Source of the DNA: Proteromonas lacertae
Taxonomy: Eukaryota > Sar > Bigyra > Opalinata > Proteromonadidae
Reading direction: 5' to 3'
DNA: 64,000 nt
Assembly: GCA_002245135.1 (NCBI GenBank)
Contig: NGBS01000331.1
Location: 1-64,000 of the forward strand
Below, one piece after another: positions 9,832 through 20,178 of this stretch. Position 1 is the first letter of the stretch, and each line of letters opens with the position of its first letter. The notes under the pieces were generated by a model. The model was not told where the DNA came from, searched no databases, and was given only the letters and a program-made list of their open reading frames with translations. The translations under genes and the position numbers were made by a program.

Positions 9832-10698
9832 ATGAAATTCAAAATATTTTCTAAGTATTTTTTAGTTATGATATTTTATTTTGTTTGTTATAGTATTAAC
9901 ATATACAAAGTTTTAAGAAATAATATATTTTATTCATGTATAGTAATTAGAGTAAAAGATGTAACGACTAAGCAACTTGAAAGGTATATACAATGGAAAA
10001 AATCTTTTCCTAAAGAATATGACTTCTTTATCCTTTCAATGAATAAAATAAATACAAATATTCTAAAAACCTCTGGTGTAATAAATATAGTAGTAACATT
10101 CAATGAAATATTGTTAAAATATCCAAATATTACTAGATTAAATGGTAATTGTTCTAGCTTTAAATCTTCAAGATTACTTTCGTGGATTTCTCATTCTGAA
10201 TCATTAGTTATTCTATACTCAAAATTTATAAAAAGATTTGATTATATTTGGATTATAGAACAAGATGTTGGTTATACTGGAAAATTATATGATTTTATTA
10301 GATTATATAATAACTGCACTAAAGATTTTATAACAATGAATATAGGAAAAATAACACCCAAGTGGGTATGGTTTAATTGTGCCACAAAAGAATATTTATA
10401 TAGAAGAAATACCATTTTTAAGTATAATTATGGTTATGTAAATAGAGAATATGTTCAAAGATGGTCTAAGTATTATTTTAGATATATGATACATGATTTG
10501 CAAAATAGTTATCATTCGCAAACTGAAACAAGTACAATTGAAACTGCTTTGTATTACAATCTTTCATATGAAGTAATATCCAAAGTTTATATAGGTTCTC
10601 CTTTCTCTGCTGGTAAAACATTGACAAAAGAAAGATGGTACAATATAATACATACTAAAAGCAACCACAATAAATTTTATCACCCTTTGAAATTTTAA
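9832..10698 (+). CDS. GT-like membrane protein with EQDVG motif
   Basis: A 288-residue protein with an N-terminal anchor (about residues 8-27). The core has YIWIIEQDVGYTGKLYDFI, equivalent to the EDDVGWSG-type acidic motif of uncharacterised GT-A-like proteins. It is followed by an aromatic FNCATKEYLYRR segment and a C-terminal block with YHSQTETSTIE. Paralogue at 22,812-23,603 (EQDIGFSG in the same place). The palindrome junction (10,386) lies inside this gene without harming it. It converges with 10,736-11,764 with a 37 bp gap. The sugar donor and acceptor are unknown. Confidence 0.72.
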   Translation: MKFKIFSKYFLVMIFYFVCYSINIYKVLRNNIFYSCIVIRVKDVTTKQLERYIQWKKSFPKEYDFFILSMNKINTNILKTSGVINIVVTFNEILLKYPNITRLNGNCSSFKSSRLLSWISHSESLVILYSKFIKRFDYIWIIEQDVGYTGKLYDFIRLYNNCTKDFITMNIGKITPKWVWFNCATKEYLYRRNTIFKYNYGYVNREYVQRWSKYYFRYMIHDLQNSYHSQTETSTIETALYYNLSYEVISKVYIGSPFSAGKTLTKERWYNIIHTKSNHNKFYHPLKF

Positions 10699-10735
10699 TT
10701 GATATAGAATTTATTGCGATACTAAATCGTATAAG

Positions 10736-11764
10736 TATTATGAAAAATTTCGACACTCTGTATAAAAATATAAATATGTTTTATATAATATGACTGAGCT
10801 AAAATTGTTTTTAGTTGCTTTTATAGCTCTATCATATTGATGAATAATTAATGGTATAGACAAGTCTAAATTAAGAATTACATTTTTAACAGGTAAACAA
10901 CATATATTTGAATCAAATAACCATAAAGCTAATGTTCTAACAGGTGAATGCGATGAGTTAAGTATGTATATAGGATACTTAAATGAATGTGTATTCCATA
11001 TATATGAATTTAAACCACCTTGATCATTCTCATTACAGTTAAAAGAACATATATACTTTAAAAAATCATCAAGAAATGTTAATAAATCAGGATAAGTACC
11101 AAATAATATTCCTCCATTAAGTACATTGCTTTTATATATTTTTGAAGTAGGTCTATAATTTTCACATATAATGTATTTGATTTATCTCCCCCTATTTTTC
11201 TTCGAGGATGCTCTTCCACCAAATATATTCCTTTTTTAATATTCCAATTGAATGGATTTAATTGGAATAAAACATCTCTAATATCTGTTAATAATATATA
11301 TTTAAATCTATATCCATAGAATCTAATGAACAATTTTATAATGAAATATCTATAGGTAAAGAACGATATGCTATTATATAAAAACAGATATTTTATAATA
11401 TTCGACCTAGATATTGGAAAGGATTTATCATTATATGGATAAAATGGATATGTCTTATTAAGTATTATTAAATGTATATGATATGATAGAAATAATTTAT
11501 TTATTATTTCTATAGTAGAAAATGTAAAAATAATTAAATTTCCTGAATATTTTGTTTTGTTTAATGACATAATAAAATTTTGAATTTTAGAGAAATTGTA
11601 ATTTAGTGCAAACGATATGATTAGTTGCTGATTACTATGAATATACATATTTATGCTGTTATTATAATTATAGTATATTAAATGATAATAATTATAGTAG
11701 ATAATAATATTGATATTATATAATATATTAATAACAAAAGAGATATAATTAAGTTTATAAACAT
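10736..11764 (-). pseudogene. DIRDV-motif GT-like gene, right-arm copy (broken)
   Basis: This is the inverted copy of 7,171-8,199, nearly identical at DNA level but with about two breaks, so only a 189-residue internal frame stays open. The other arm carries a whole copy, so either this copy is decaying or the assembly has small errors in homopolymer-rich sequence. Confidence 0.8.
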
Positions 11765-11808
11765 GTAATAATTAGAGTTTTATCAAAAAGATCAATATAT
11801 GTTTATTT

Positions 11809-12732
11809 ATGTTATTATTTTCTCTAATAACAGTTATAGTAATTACTATTTTTCTACTTTTATGTTTTAGAGTTATTTATTGCGAGAATGAAAGTAATAC
11901 TATAAAATATGAATATATAAGAGAATTTGAAAATCTTAAAATGAATAGGTTAAACAAATTAAATTGCTTATATCCTATTAAAGTTATTCATGTTAGCAGT
12001 ATCTTTATATTTCTTTTATCTAGAGATAGGCTATATGCAGTATATTATTCAATTAAGTATTGGATGAAATTCAATAGAAATAATAATATAAAGTTAGTTA
12101 TATTGGATCATAGTAGTACTTATCTGCCACTTTTAAAATATTATAATTTTATAGAAAATAAATATGATATAGATATTGTTTATCTCAAACAGAATAGCTG
12201 GAAATATTTAATCGATATAGAGGTCCCAAATATCATAATTTCTTATCTTAGTTTAAATATAAATATTAAATATTATATTTTATCAGATATAGATATTATA
12301 ATGATAAATATACCAACAAATATATTTGATTTTTATGCCTCAGTACTGAGTAATTGCAATGTAAGTGTAGTAGGTCCATCACTAATGGTTAACGATATAT
12401 CTAATAAATTTCCTGATTTTAGAAAAGTATATACTTTTGAAACAAATTATCTAAGAAGGAACCACTATGATATATTTTACAAAAATCAATATTATACTCT
12501 TATTAATGCAGATATTGACACTATATTTGGAATGAGAAAAAGAACAACAAAATTTAGAAGACATTCACAATATTCTTTTAGATCTCTGTCACCTTATGTT
12601 GCTCATCATATTGATTGGTATATATCCGATCTTGATTTGCCTAAGTCATTTATATTCTATGTAAAACATTCAAAATCTATAAATCATTCAGGATCTGCTT
12701 TTAATATATCAAATTCATTAAAACAGCCTTAA
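11809..12732 (+). CDS. GT-A type glycosyltransferase, unclassified (right copy)
   Basis: It encodes the same 307-residue protein as 6,203-7,126: N-terminal anchor, SDIDI metal site, GPSL, IDTIF and a C-terminal HHIDWY. It is followed after 12 bp by the GT15-like gene on the same strand and diverges from 10,736-11,764 across 44 bp. Identity of the protein with the left copy argues for very recent duplication or ongoing gene conversion. Confidence 0.7.
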   Translation: MLLFSLITVIVITIFLLLCFRVIYCENESNTIKYEYIREFENLKMNRLNKLNCLYPIKVIHVSSIFIFLLSRDRLYAVYYSIKYWMKFNRNNNIKLVILDHSSTYLPLLKYYNFIENKYDIDIVYLKQNSWKYLIDIEVPNIIISYLSLNINIKYYILSDIDIIMINIPTNIFDFYASVLSNCNVSVVGPSLMVNDISNKFPDFRKVYTFETNYLRRNHYDIFYKNQYYTLINADIDTIFGMRKRTTKFRRHSQYSFRSLSPYVAHHIDWYISDLDLPKSFIFYVKHSKSINHSGSAFNISNSLKQP

Positions 12733-12744
12733 TATTATTATTCT

Positions 12745-13731
12745 ATGATATTCATAATTAGATATATTAAAATATTCTTATTATTCTTTTCTCTATTCAT
12801 ATTATTATATATTAAAAAAATTAATTTATCAAAAATAGATTTAATGTTTGAAAAAATAGAATTAATAAATAATTATAATTATTCAAAAATGTTTATTAAT
12901 TCAATTAATCTTTATAATCAAAGACTGCCATATATAAATAGATTATATCATATGTGCAAATCATGCAATGGTAAAAAAAGGACAATTATTGTTCTACTGT
13001 ATTATAATAATATAAAACCTTTTATTGATAAAAATTATCTATTTTTAAATCAAAAACATTATGATAAATTAATTTTCTTTGTTACAGAAAACATTACACT
13101 AGATGACAAATATCGTAATATTTTCTATTCTGTTGTTGATGTTTCATCTTATTTTTATACATTTCCCTACAAATTTAATACGTCTGCATATAAACCAAAC
13201 TACATGAAAAGAGGAAAATGGAATTATCAACACATGTGTAGGTTCTTTTTTAAAAGTATTTTTATCCATCCATTATTGTGTGATTCAGATATGATCATGA
13301 GACTTGATTCAGAATCTATTTTAAATACTTCTGTGAATTTATTTAATTATATGAGTGATGAAATTATATATATGCATAATAGAATTTTATACGATGCTGC
13401 ATTTGTAACAAAAGGATTAAAAGATTTTACATTTTCATTTATTAATGCATTAAAGATTAAAGTAGAAGATGTTAATAGATTTAGTAAAAATTTTAATTCA
13501 AGTGCACTTATTTATTATAATAATTTTGAAATATGTAGATTGAATTTTTTTAGAAATAGAAAAATGTTTCAGTTTATGATGTTAGTAGATTTAAGTTATG
13601 GTCAGTTTATCTATAGATGGGGAGATGCACCATTGAGATATACAAGCTTATCGTTATTTGCAAAAAATTACACTAAAATATCTTTACCTAAAGATGTAAA
13701 ATATTGTCATCATCTATGCAATAAAAAATAA
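12745..13731 (+). CDS. GT15-like alpha-mannosyltransferase (right copy)
   Basis: It encodes the same 328-residue protein as 5,204-6,190, with the anchor, YQHMCRFFF, DSDMIMRLDSES and WGDAPLR motifs of the KRE2/MNT1 family. It starts 12 bp after the stop of the preceding GT gene, which is too little room for an ordinary fungal promoter and terminator. The two may share a transcript or use a promoter inside the upstream gene. Confidence 0.85.
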   Translation: MIFIIRYIKIFLLFFSLFILLYIKKINLSKIDLMFEKIELINNYNYSKMFINSINLYNQRLPYINRLYHMCKSCNGKKRTIIVLLYYNNIKPFIDKNYLFLNQKHYDKLIFFVTENITLDDKYRNIFYSVVDVSSYFYTFPYKFNTSAYKPNYMKRGKWNYQHMCRFFFKSIFIHPLLCDSDMIMRLDSESILNTSVNLFNYMSDEIIYMHNRILYDAAFVTKGLKDFTFSFINALKIKVEDVNRFSKNFNSSALIYYNNFEICRLNFFRNRKMFQFMMLVDLSYGQFIYRWGDAPLRYTSLSLFAKNYTKISLPKDVKYCHHLCNKK

Positions 13732-13803
13732 TAACATGGATTCTGCCCAAATTAATATAATGATGATCATAGTGATAAATTCCATTAATATACATTATAA
13801 TGC

Positions 13804-14059
13804 CGAATTGCTTTATGTTCAAGAGCTTCTCTGATGTGCAAGCCAGCATTGGCTATTCTCTTATAATGTAATCTCTTGACCTCGGAGACTGAGCAATTGA
13901 GGATGCTCATCACATAGTATTCATCTACTTCCTTGACTATGTACTGCACGTGAACTAAGTAAAGCTATCGTGCTTGTAGCTATTCTTCGGTAGGAAGAAG
14001 ACGATATCCATCTGATAGCTGTCAGGTACTAAGTGAATCTTACGATGGAATATCTCAGC
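13804..14059 (-). pseudogene. Polinton-type integrase relic (right copy)
   Basis: The inverted copy of the fossil at 4,876-5,131, between the GT15-like and methyltransferase genes. It shows the same YQMDIVFFLP-type piece of a retroviral-like integrase and is broken in several places. It was present before the palindrome formed. Confidence 0.75.
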
Positions 14060-14293
14060 TACAAAATATACTTTTAATGAAAATCAAATGAAAATATTAA
14101 ATATATTAGTAATAGGAAGGATTATTATTGATAATACTATATTAGGGATGGCTTTGAAAGATAAAATATCTTGACAATAGATGTTAGAGATGTTATTCAA
14201 GCTATACATTTACAATACTTTTGGAATAGAAAATCACCGCTTTTGTATACCTATTTAATGTTTCTTACAAATTATTATTATTAATAAAATAAA

Positions 14294-15127
14294 TTATATA
14301 TTCTTCTTTTTTTCCCAATAAACTCCTCTTATTCTTTCTCCTTTTTCATGAAACACTTCGATTATTTCTTCATCAATATTGTATTTCTTTCTATAATCAG
14401 TAATAGCTTGTTTACAGGATATCCACCCAATGTAATCATCAATAATAACATATCCTCCTATTGATAATTTAGGATAAAGAATAGAAATTGCTTGCCAAGT
14501 GCTAATGTATGTATCGCCATCCAATCGAATTATTGAAAACGATTTTGATGGTATTTTATAAAGAGTTTCATTAAAATAACCTTTTACTACAATTGTTCCT
14601 CTCTCTAAATTTAAGATTTTTAGTATTTTGAAAAGATTTTCTACAGGATTGTTATTCAATATATCATAAGTATGAGCTGCTTTATCTTGAACATATTTTG
14701 AATTAGGCATTGGTGGTATTCCTGAGAATGAATCACACATGTAGACATTTCGGTTATTTTGGTTGTATAAATTTAGTATAGTCCTTGCTAATATCATTGC
14801 CCCTCCTCTCCAACATCCAGCCTCTATAATATCACCTTTAATATTTTTTTCAATGATATTCTGAATTAATAAATGCAAATTATTTAATCTTCTCATTCCC
14901 ACCATTGTAAGAGCATTACCTTTCGGCCATGAACTTCCGTCTATTATCCAGGATCCATTTTCATATATACTATTTAATACAACTTTTTTCATCAACTCTA
15001 TACTAAACTCTTTTAAATTGTATATTTCGGAATTATTACAATTACCTTTGCCATTTATATTATTAAAATAATATTTAGCTACAGCGAATAAAAATATCAC
15101 AAATAGAAAATATTTCAATACTATCAT
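14294..15127 (-). CDS. TylF/MycF-like O-methyltransferase (right copy)
   Basis: It encodes the same 277-residue protein as 3,808-4,641, with the membrane anchor, IEAGCWRGGA, DSFSGIPP and RLDGDTY motifs. Its start codon lies against the hAT element at 15,134-16,187, with the target duplication overlapping the first bases. The GT61-like gene lies on the other side of the element and diverges from it. Confidence 0.87.
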   Translation of the reverse strand: MIVLKYFLFVIFLFAVAKYYFNNINGKGNCNNSEIYNLKEFSIELMKKVVLNSIYENGSWIIDGSSWPKGNALTMVGMRRLNNLHLLIQNIIEKNIKGDIIEAGCWRGGAMILARTILNLYNQNNRNVYMCDSFSGIPPMPNSKYVQDKAAHTYDILNNNPVENLFKILKILNLERGTIVVKGYFNETLYKIPSKSFSIIRLDGDTYISTWQAISILYPKLSIGGYVIIDDYIGWISCKQAITDYRKKYNIDEEIIEVFHEKGERIRGVYWEKKKNI

Positions 15128-15133
15128 TTATAT

Positions 15134-16187
15134 CAGGGTTGTATAAATAGGTAACTTATAGGTTATAGGTAAAACCTATAATCTAGCTTTGACCGTCGGT
15201 CGGTCAAACCTCAAGCATTATTTTGTTAAAATCTATTTTAATTACATACTGAGTAACATTTGTTTTATACAAACTATCATACTATATAAAATATTATTCC
15301 TGCTTCTTGTTTTACTTTAGTTACTATAGTTATGACTAAGATTTGTTGAAATTGTATAAATATCTATTCTGATATATTAAAATTCATCTACAAACTACTC
15401 AATAGTGATATTTAACATATTTATAAACAACTTGTTATTTTGATGATTAATTTATATTGATTACTATCTCTAAAAAACAAATATTAATGTAATTATAATA
15501 ATAAATCTCTATTTCTGGATATTAATGATTTGTCTTCAATAAGTCTCTTACTTTCTCAGTTTCTGAAAATAAATAAGCATTATAAACCTCTCTTCGAGTT
15601 ATACTATATCCTAGTTTGAAGCAAAACCTTCTAAATACTGGTGAGTCTAATATTGTGGTACTGACTGCATTGAAGGTTATGAATTTAAATAGATCTTTGT
15701 TGACAGAATCTGAATTGACTTTGGCTTTTACCATATGTAATAATCTGAATATTTTATTTTAATCACGTTTTCCAAAACATTTTGAAGTAGTTAATATTTT
15801 TATGAAACATTTTATAATTGAATAAATCCACAACTTCTTTCGATGCGAAAGATGGTAATGTGATATCCCTATAGTTTCATATATTATAAAGTCTTATAAA
15901 TAAAGATTATCTTAGTCAAACCATCAAGCTTGATGTTTTTTTCTTTTATTTTTTTATTCTATAATTAATTTAATATTATGTTAATAATATGTTATTGTGA
16001 GTCATCATTGAGAAATAGATCAAAATAATAGTAATATAAAAAGTGCATCGACTGACGGTCAAATTTGATATTTGAAAGATGATGTATAAAACATTAATTT
16101 TGTATAAGGAAGGTAAAGGTCAAGCTAAAGATATAGGTTTTGACCTATAGGTAAACCTATATTTTTTGACCGAAAAATACAACACTG
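15134..16187 (-). mobile_element. Non-autonomous hAT element, right-arm copy
   Basis: The same 1,054 bp element as at 2,748-3,801, with CAG termini and the 8 bp target duplication ATTTATAT at 15,126-15,133 and 16,188-16,195. Both arms have identical insertion site and length, so the insertion happened once, before the palindrome formed. Confidence 0.93.
15522..15734 (-). pseudogene. hAT transposase fragment (right copy)
   Basis: The same 70-residue fragment as at 3,201-3,413, differing by one residue (YNAYLF here, YNDYLF there). It has the CFKLGY-type motif of hAT transposases and no catalytic core. Confidence 0.7.
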
Positions 16188-16195
16188 ATTTATAT

Positions 16196-17341
16196 ATGAC
16201 TATATGTAATTATTATAATAAAATATTAATTATTCTATTGATTATGAATTTATTTTATTACAGTATTATAATTAATAAAAGAAATTTTTATTGTTCAAAT
16301 ATAAAAATAATCAATTCATCTACAAAAAACATTAGAATGATTACTTCACAAATATTATTTACTAAATCAAGATCGAATTATATTACAATTATATCAGGAA
16401 AAAATAGTCAGCTTTATTATTTGAATAACAACGATTATGATAATTATATTTTACTTTTAATGAAAAATGTATTTGTTACTGATAGAATTATAATTAGTAA
16501 TTGTAAAATTCTATTTTTTAAAGGGCAGTGCAATGATTTTAGGTGGTATATAAACAATATTAAGGAAAATGAAGCTTTGCCAATAGTTAATTATGGATTT
16601 AATTTAATAAATTGGCATGCCGATGGAGTTTTTCATGGCACAGTTGAAGGATTAACAAGGATAATTCCATATATAAATTACCTTTTAAATCGGTCATACA
16701 TTAAAATATTCATATCATATCCTCGTTATAGTCAAAATACAGCAGAAAAAATTCTAAATCTTTTAGGCTTTTCCAATAATAGAATCATATATGGTAAGCA
16801 CTTTGTTTATAATTTGTTAGTACCTACTCCATTTTATTGTGTTAAATCATCAACACCATTAATAATAAAATTTAGTGAAATATTAAGAAAGAGAATGGCT
16901 AATAAACAATGTAATAATTCTAAGCTGAATTATATTCTATTACTTCAAAGATCAAAGAATCGAATATTACAAAATTTAAATGAATTAAAAAGATGCTTAA
17001 TACACTATTTCAATATAAGCATAATAGTATATAACGATAATTATCTTATATTAGATGATATATATTGCTGGTTTACATATGCAAAAATAATTATCGGTTA
17101 TCATGGATCAGGATTGACTAATATTTATTTTTCCAAAAGGTATACTGTTGTTATAGAAATTTCTCCAAAAGATCCTATATATGCATTTGCAAAAATTGGA
17201 ACACAGTTAGGATTGCATTATTTTATATATAAATTGACATATACGAAATTATATGTTAAATATATAAATTTCAATATATCTTCATTCATTATGTCAGTAA
17301 TGAATATATTCTCAAATATAATAGAGCTTGGAAATATTTAA
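16196..17341 (+). CDS. GT61-like glycosyltransferase (intact copy)
   Basis: About 381 residues from the ATG at 16,196. The open frame continues 30 bp upstream into the hAT element, but no ATG is there. An N-terminal anchor is followed by a DUF563/GT61-type domain with WHADGVFHGTVEGL, a FISYPRYSQNT strand, YILLLQRSKNRILQN (the family RxxxRxI nucleotide-sugar region) and the diagnostic IIGYHGSGLTNIYF (family GxHGAgLtNxxF) about 75 residues from the end. GT61 enzymes transfer xylose, GlcNAc or related sugars to glycans or proteins in the secretory pathway. Only this right-arm copy is whole. Confidence 0.82.
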   Translation: MTICNYYNKILIILLIMNLFYYSIIINKRNFYCSNIKIINSSTKNIRMITSQILFTKSRSNYITIISGKNSQLYYLNNNDYDNYILLLMKNVFVTDRIIISNCKILFFKGQCNDFRWYINNIKENEALPIVNYGFNLINWHADGVFHGTVEGLTRIIPYINYLLNRSYIKIFISYPRYSQNTAEKILNLLGFSNNRIIYGKHFVYNLLVPTPFYCVKSSTPLIIKFSEILRKRMANKQCNNSKLNYILLLQRSKNRILQNLNELKRCLIHYFNISIIVYNDNYLILDDIYCWFTYAKIIIGYHGSGLTNIYFSKRYTVVIEISPKDPIYAFAKIGTQLGLHYFIYKLTYTKLYVKYINFNISSFIMSVMNIFSNIIELGNI

Positions 17342-18448
17342 ACTATATAATATTGTATTAATTTTATAATTCCTTCTCAATAATCATATTTCTATTTAAA
17401 AAGATTTAAGCTATTTTTCATATAAAATATTCAAAAAATATTTCCATTCAACTTGCATAGGCATTTTTATCAGAGTCAACTTCAGAATTCTTTGCATATT
17501 TAAACATCCATAAATTCCAGATCTTACAGCACCAGGACAATATCATTATGCATCTTACATAGGCACTTTACAATTTAGTTATAAAAATTTGCATTTTAAA
17601 TACCCAGGCATTCAAATATTTACAATGTAATGAATAATTTCATATAAAAAATTTGTATTACAAATAAATTATTTAACATTTCTAAAAATAAATTCATAAA
17701 CATTAGTCATAATAATGCAGTAACTGTTGTAGACTTAACAACTATATGTCGAATCTATTTATCACGTCTTGATGAATGCTATGAAACAGATACTGTAAAA
17801 ATTATTACTAAATTTTGCTCTTGAAAGCATCAGCAATTCTTTATAATAAATCATATCTATTCGTTAAATAGATTTTAAAAAAGTGAGCTTGAGACTTGGC
17901 AAGCCGATGGGTATAGCTAAATCTTTATATCAGTACCTCGTGTTAAACCAATCTATAAAATCATTCTTTTGTTCTTAATTTAATTTTGATTAATATTCTT
18001 TTATTAGTTTCTCATTATTGTATATAAAATTATCAGATTCATTATTTCTGCATTTCCTTCAACTTCTTTCATCATTCTTTGAATTACATTTTTTTAGTTG
18101 CACAAATATTATTCCAAACATTCCAGATTTAATCAAATATATTAAAGATGATTGTAATAATAAATTGTATCTGTGCAATTTAGATATTGATTATAATTTT
18201 TACAAATCATTCATCTCTTTAAGATTAAATGGATTAAAAGAAAAAAAATTAAATTGAGTTGTACATTTTGATTTTTTACTAATATTTAGATAATAAATTA
18301 ACACATAAAAGTATAGAAATATTAATCCGCAATTTATCTTCATTATCAAGTCTTCACTGTCTAAATAATCAACCGAAATAAGATATGAGATGAAGGAATA
18401 AAAATCCTATCTACACATTTAAATATAAAGCAGAGAGAACTACCATCA
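17342..18448. other. Intergenic stretch with one unplaced coding-like fragment
   Basis: About 1.1 kb between the GT61-like gene and the relic at 18,449. A frame at 18,018-18,257 lacks an ATG but reads like protein (IPDLIKYIKDDCNNKLYLCN); I cannot assign it. Otherwise I see only AT-rich sequence with no hairpin or repeat that stands out. Confidence 0.5.
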
Positions 18449-18960
18449 ATGAATAATAAGAAAACCCCCATTGTTACCAACTCTTACTACCTTCCGCACC
18501 ATCGTCAAGTACCAAAGTACAATGGCTTAAGAGACTACCATACCCCCATCAATATGCTATTGGAGATACATTCTCAAGGAGTCTACTGGATTAATTCAAG
18601 ATTGCCTTCAATAGAGAGGATGTCTTCAACAACATCACCTTGTAAGCTTCAAAAAACGATCTCCTAAGACTAGCATTATTATTCATCCGAAAACGATTTG
18701 AATGCGTCCATCACCTTATTAGGAACTTCAGGATCAAGGAGAACAACATCAATCACTTTATCCTCACCTCGCAGTTTATTGAGATGATAGACAAACTCCT
18801 AGGACAATTAAGTAAGGCCGCATATCACTACGAGATGATATTTCAACATGATCATCCGATGCTCTTCAAGGCCAAGACAATTTACATGGACCTTTCCAAA
18901 CAGTTAAAACAGCAAATCCTCTCAATTCTTCAATATCCTTTCCAAACAATTAAGAGATAT
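18449..18960 (+). pseudogene. Coding-like relic of unknown family (right copy)
   Basis: It starts with an open frame of 72 codons (ATG at 18,449) rich in Pro, His and Tyr. A second frame then reads as a helical protein with RKRFECVHHLIRNFRIKEN and FIEMIDKLLGQLSKAAYHY, ending near 18,960. The palindrome ends inside it (18,934). I do not recognise the family. It is broken once or twice. Codon use resembles the integrase relics rather than the GT genes. Confidence 0.4.
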
Positions 18961-19024
18961 TGAAATAGTAATTATATAGATGCAAAAATAGTTCGGCAAA
19001 ATATTTCTTTTATGAATCTGTTTT

Positions 19025-19831
19025 ATGCAATATAAAAATTTTAAAGTCTATAGTTTTCTTATATTTATTTATTCTATTTATATGATTAGATTATATCTAC
19101 AGACATGTGACACAATCTATCCTTTTTGTGTTTCTCTTGTGATACCAGCAACAATTGAAGATTTTTACAGATGTTATATACCTTTTGCGAATAGTGTATG
19201 TAGTTCTATACAATATCCACAAGAAATAGTAATAGTATTGTCAGGTTTAGAATCAAATAAAAGCGAAATTCTAAAAATGTCAAATAGACTTAAAAGATGT
19301 ACAAATCAGCTTATTATAGTATATAGAAGAAACAAATATAATGCAGCTTCAAATAGAAATGTTGGTTATCATTGTTCACATTGTTCAGTTATTTCATACT
19401 TTGATGTGGATGATAGAATGTCAAAATATAGAATTCACATATTATATAGAATATTTAGTGAAAATAAAAATGTAGATGTAGTTTTTCATCCTTCAACTAA
19501 AAATATTGCTATTTTAGATATGTACAATTTATCAAAATTGTATAAAAAATATGTGGTAACTAATCAGTTTAATGAAATAACTAGAAGATGCAAAGATACA
19601 TTTTCATATGATAATAAAATATATAAATGCGATGTTTCAAATAAATATTATATTACAAATGGTTGGCCATCTATAAAAAGGAATATTATGAATATTATTC
19701 AATTTAATGAATCGCTGAATTCAACCGAAGATTTAGATTTTATATCTAGAATAGTTGTGAAAGGATTCAAAGTAGCATTATTTAAATCACCGTTAGGATT
19801 CTATATAAAAGATAATCAATGCAAAATATAG
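19025..19831 (+). CDS. GT2-like (GT-A) glycosyltransferase
   Basis: A 268-residue type II membrane protein (anchor about residues 8-25) and a paralogue of 8,793-9,632. The motifs in order are PFCVSLVIPAT, NAASNRNVGYH, SYFDVDDRMS (DxD metal site), VDVVFHPSTKN, ITNGWPSIKRN and STEDLDFISRIVVKG. In GT2 enzymes the late ED motif sits near the catalytic base. The acceptor is unknown; position in the cluster suggests a glycan built in the Golgi. It is the first unique gene beyond the palindrome, and its 3' end touches the duplicated fragment at 19,835. Confidence 0.78.
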   Translation: MQYKNFKVYSFLIFIYSIYMIRLYLQTCDTIYPFCVSLVIPATIEDFYRCYIPFANSVCSSIQYPQEIVIVLSGLESNKSEILKMSNRLKRCTNQLIIVYRRNKYNAASNRNVGYHCSHCSVISYFDVDDRMSKYRIHILYRIFSENKNVDVVFHPSTKNIAILDMYNLSKLYKKYVVTNQFNEITRRCKDTFSYDNKIYKCDVSNKYYITNGWPSIKRNIMNIIQFNESLNSTEDLDFISRIVVKGFKVALFKSPLGFYIKDNQCKI

Positions 19832-19834
19832 CTT

Positions 19835-20085
19835 TATTCACAATAAAAATAAGATATAAGTACATATTTAAGTATATATGGATTTTAGAACAAGATATTG
19901 GCTTTTCTGGAAATATAAATAAACTATTTTTAAAATATGAAAAAATTAAGTCAGATCTTATAACTACACATTTCTTTGTAAATAATAAGGGGTGGTATTA
20001 TTGCTGTACAAAAGAGTATATGAAATATAGAAATAAAAAGCTAAATGAAAAGGTTAATAAAACTAAGGCAATGCTACAATATTAA
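19835..20085 (+). pseudogene. Partial duplicate of the 22,812-23,603 GT-like gene
   Basis: About 220 bp nearly identical to 23,117-23,335, covering the YIWILEQDIGFSGN acidic motif and the YCCTKEYMKYRNKKLN segment. It is joined directly to the 3' end of the GT2-like gene. Neither end of the source gene is present. The high identity shows a recent short-range copying event inside the cluster. Confidence 0.85.
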
Positions 20086-20178
20086 TATTTCTGAAGAATG
20101 GTTTGATAGATTTAATAATAATTTCGCTTTTAAGTAATTCATTGAAATAAATTTATAATCTATAATAAGATTTAAAAA

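Larger units (their letters stand above)
10386..18934. repeat. Right arm of giant palindrome
   Basis: This is the inverted partner of 1-8,551. The inner junction falls inside the gene at 9,832-10,698, which reads straight through it, so this arm appears to be the original arrangement. Beyond 18,934 the sequence becomes unique and the gene cluster continues. The low divergence means that the duplication, or the last gene conversion between the arms, is recent. Confidence 0.95.
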
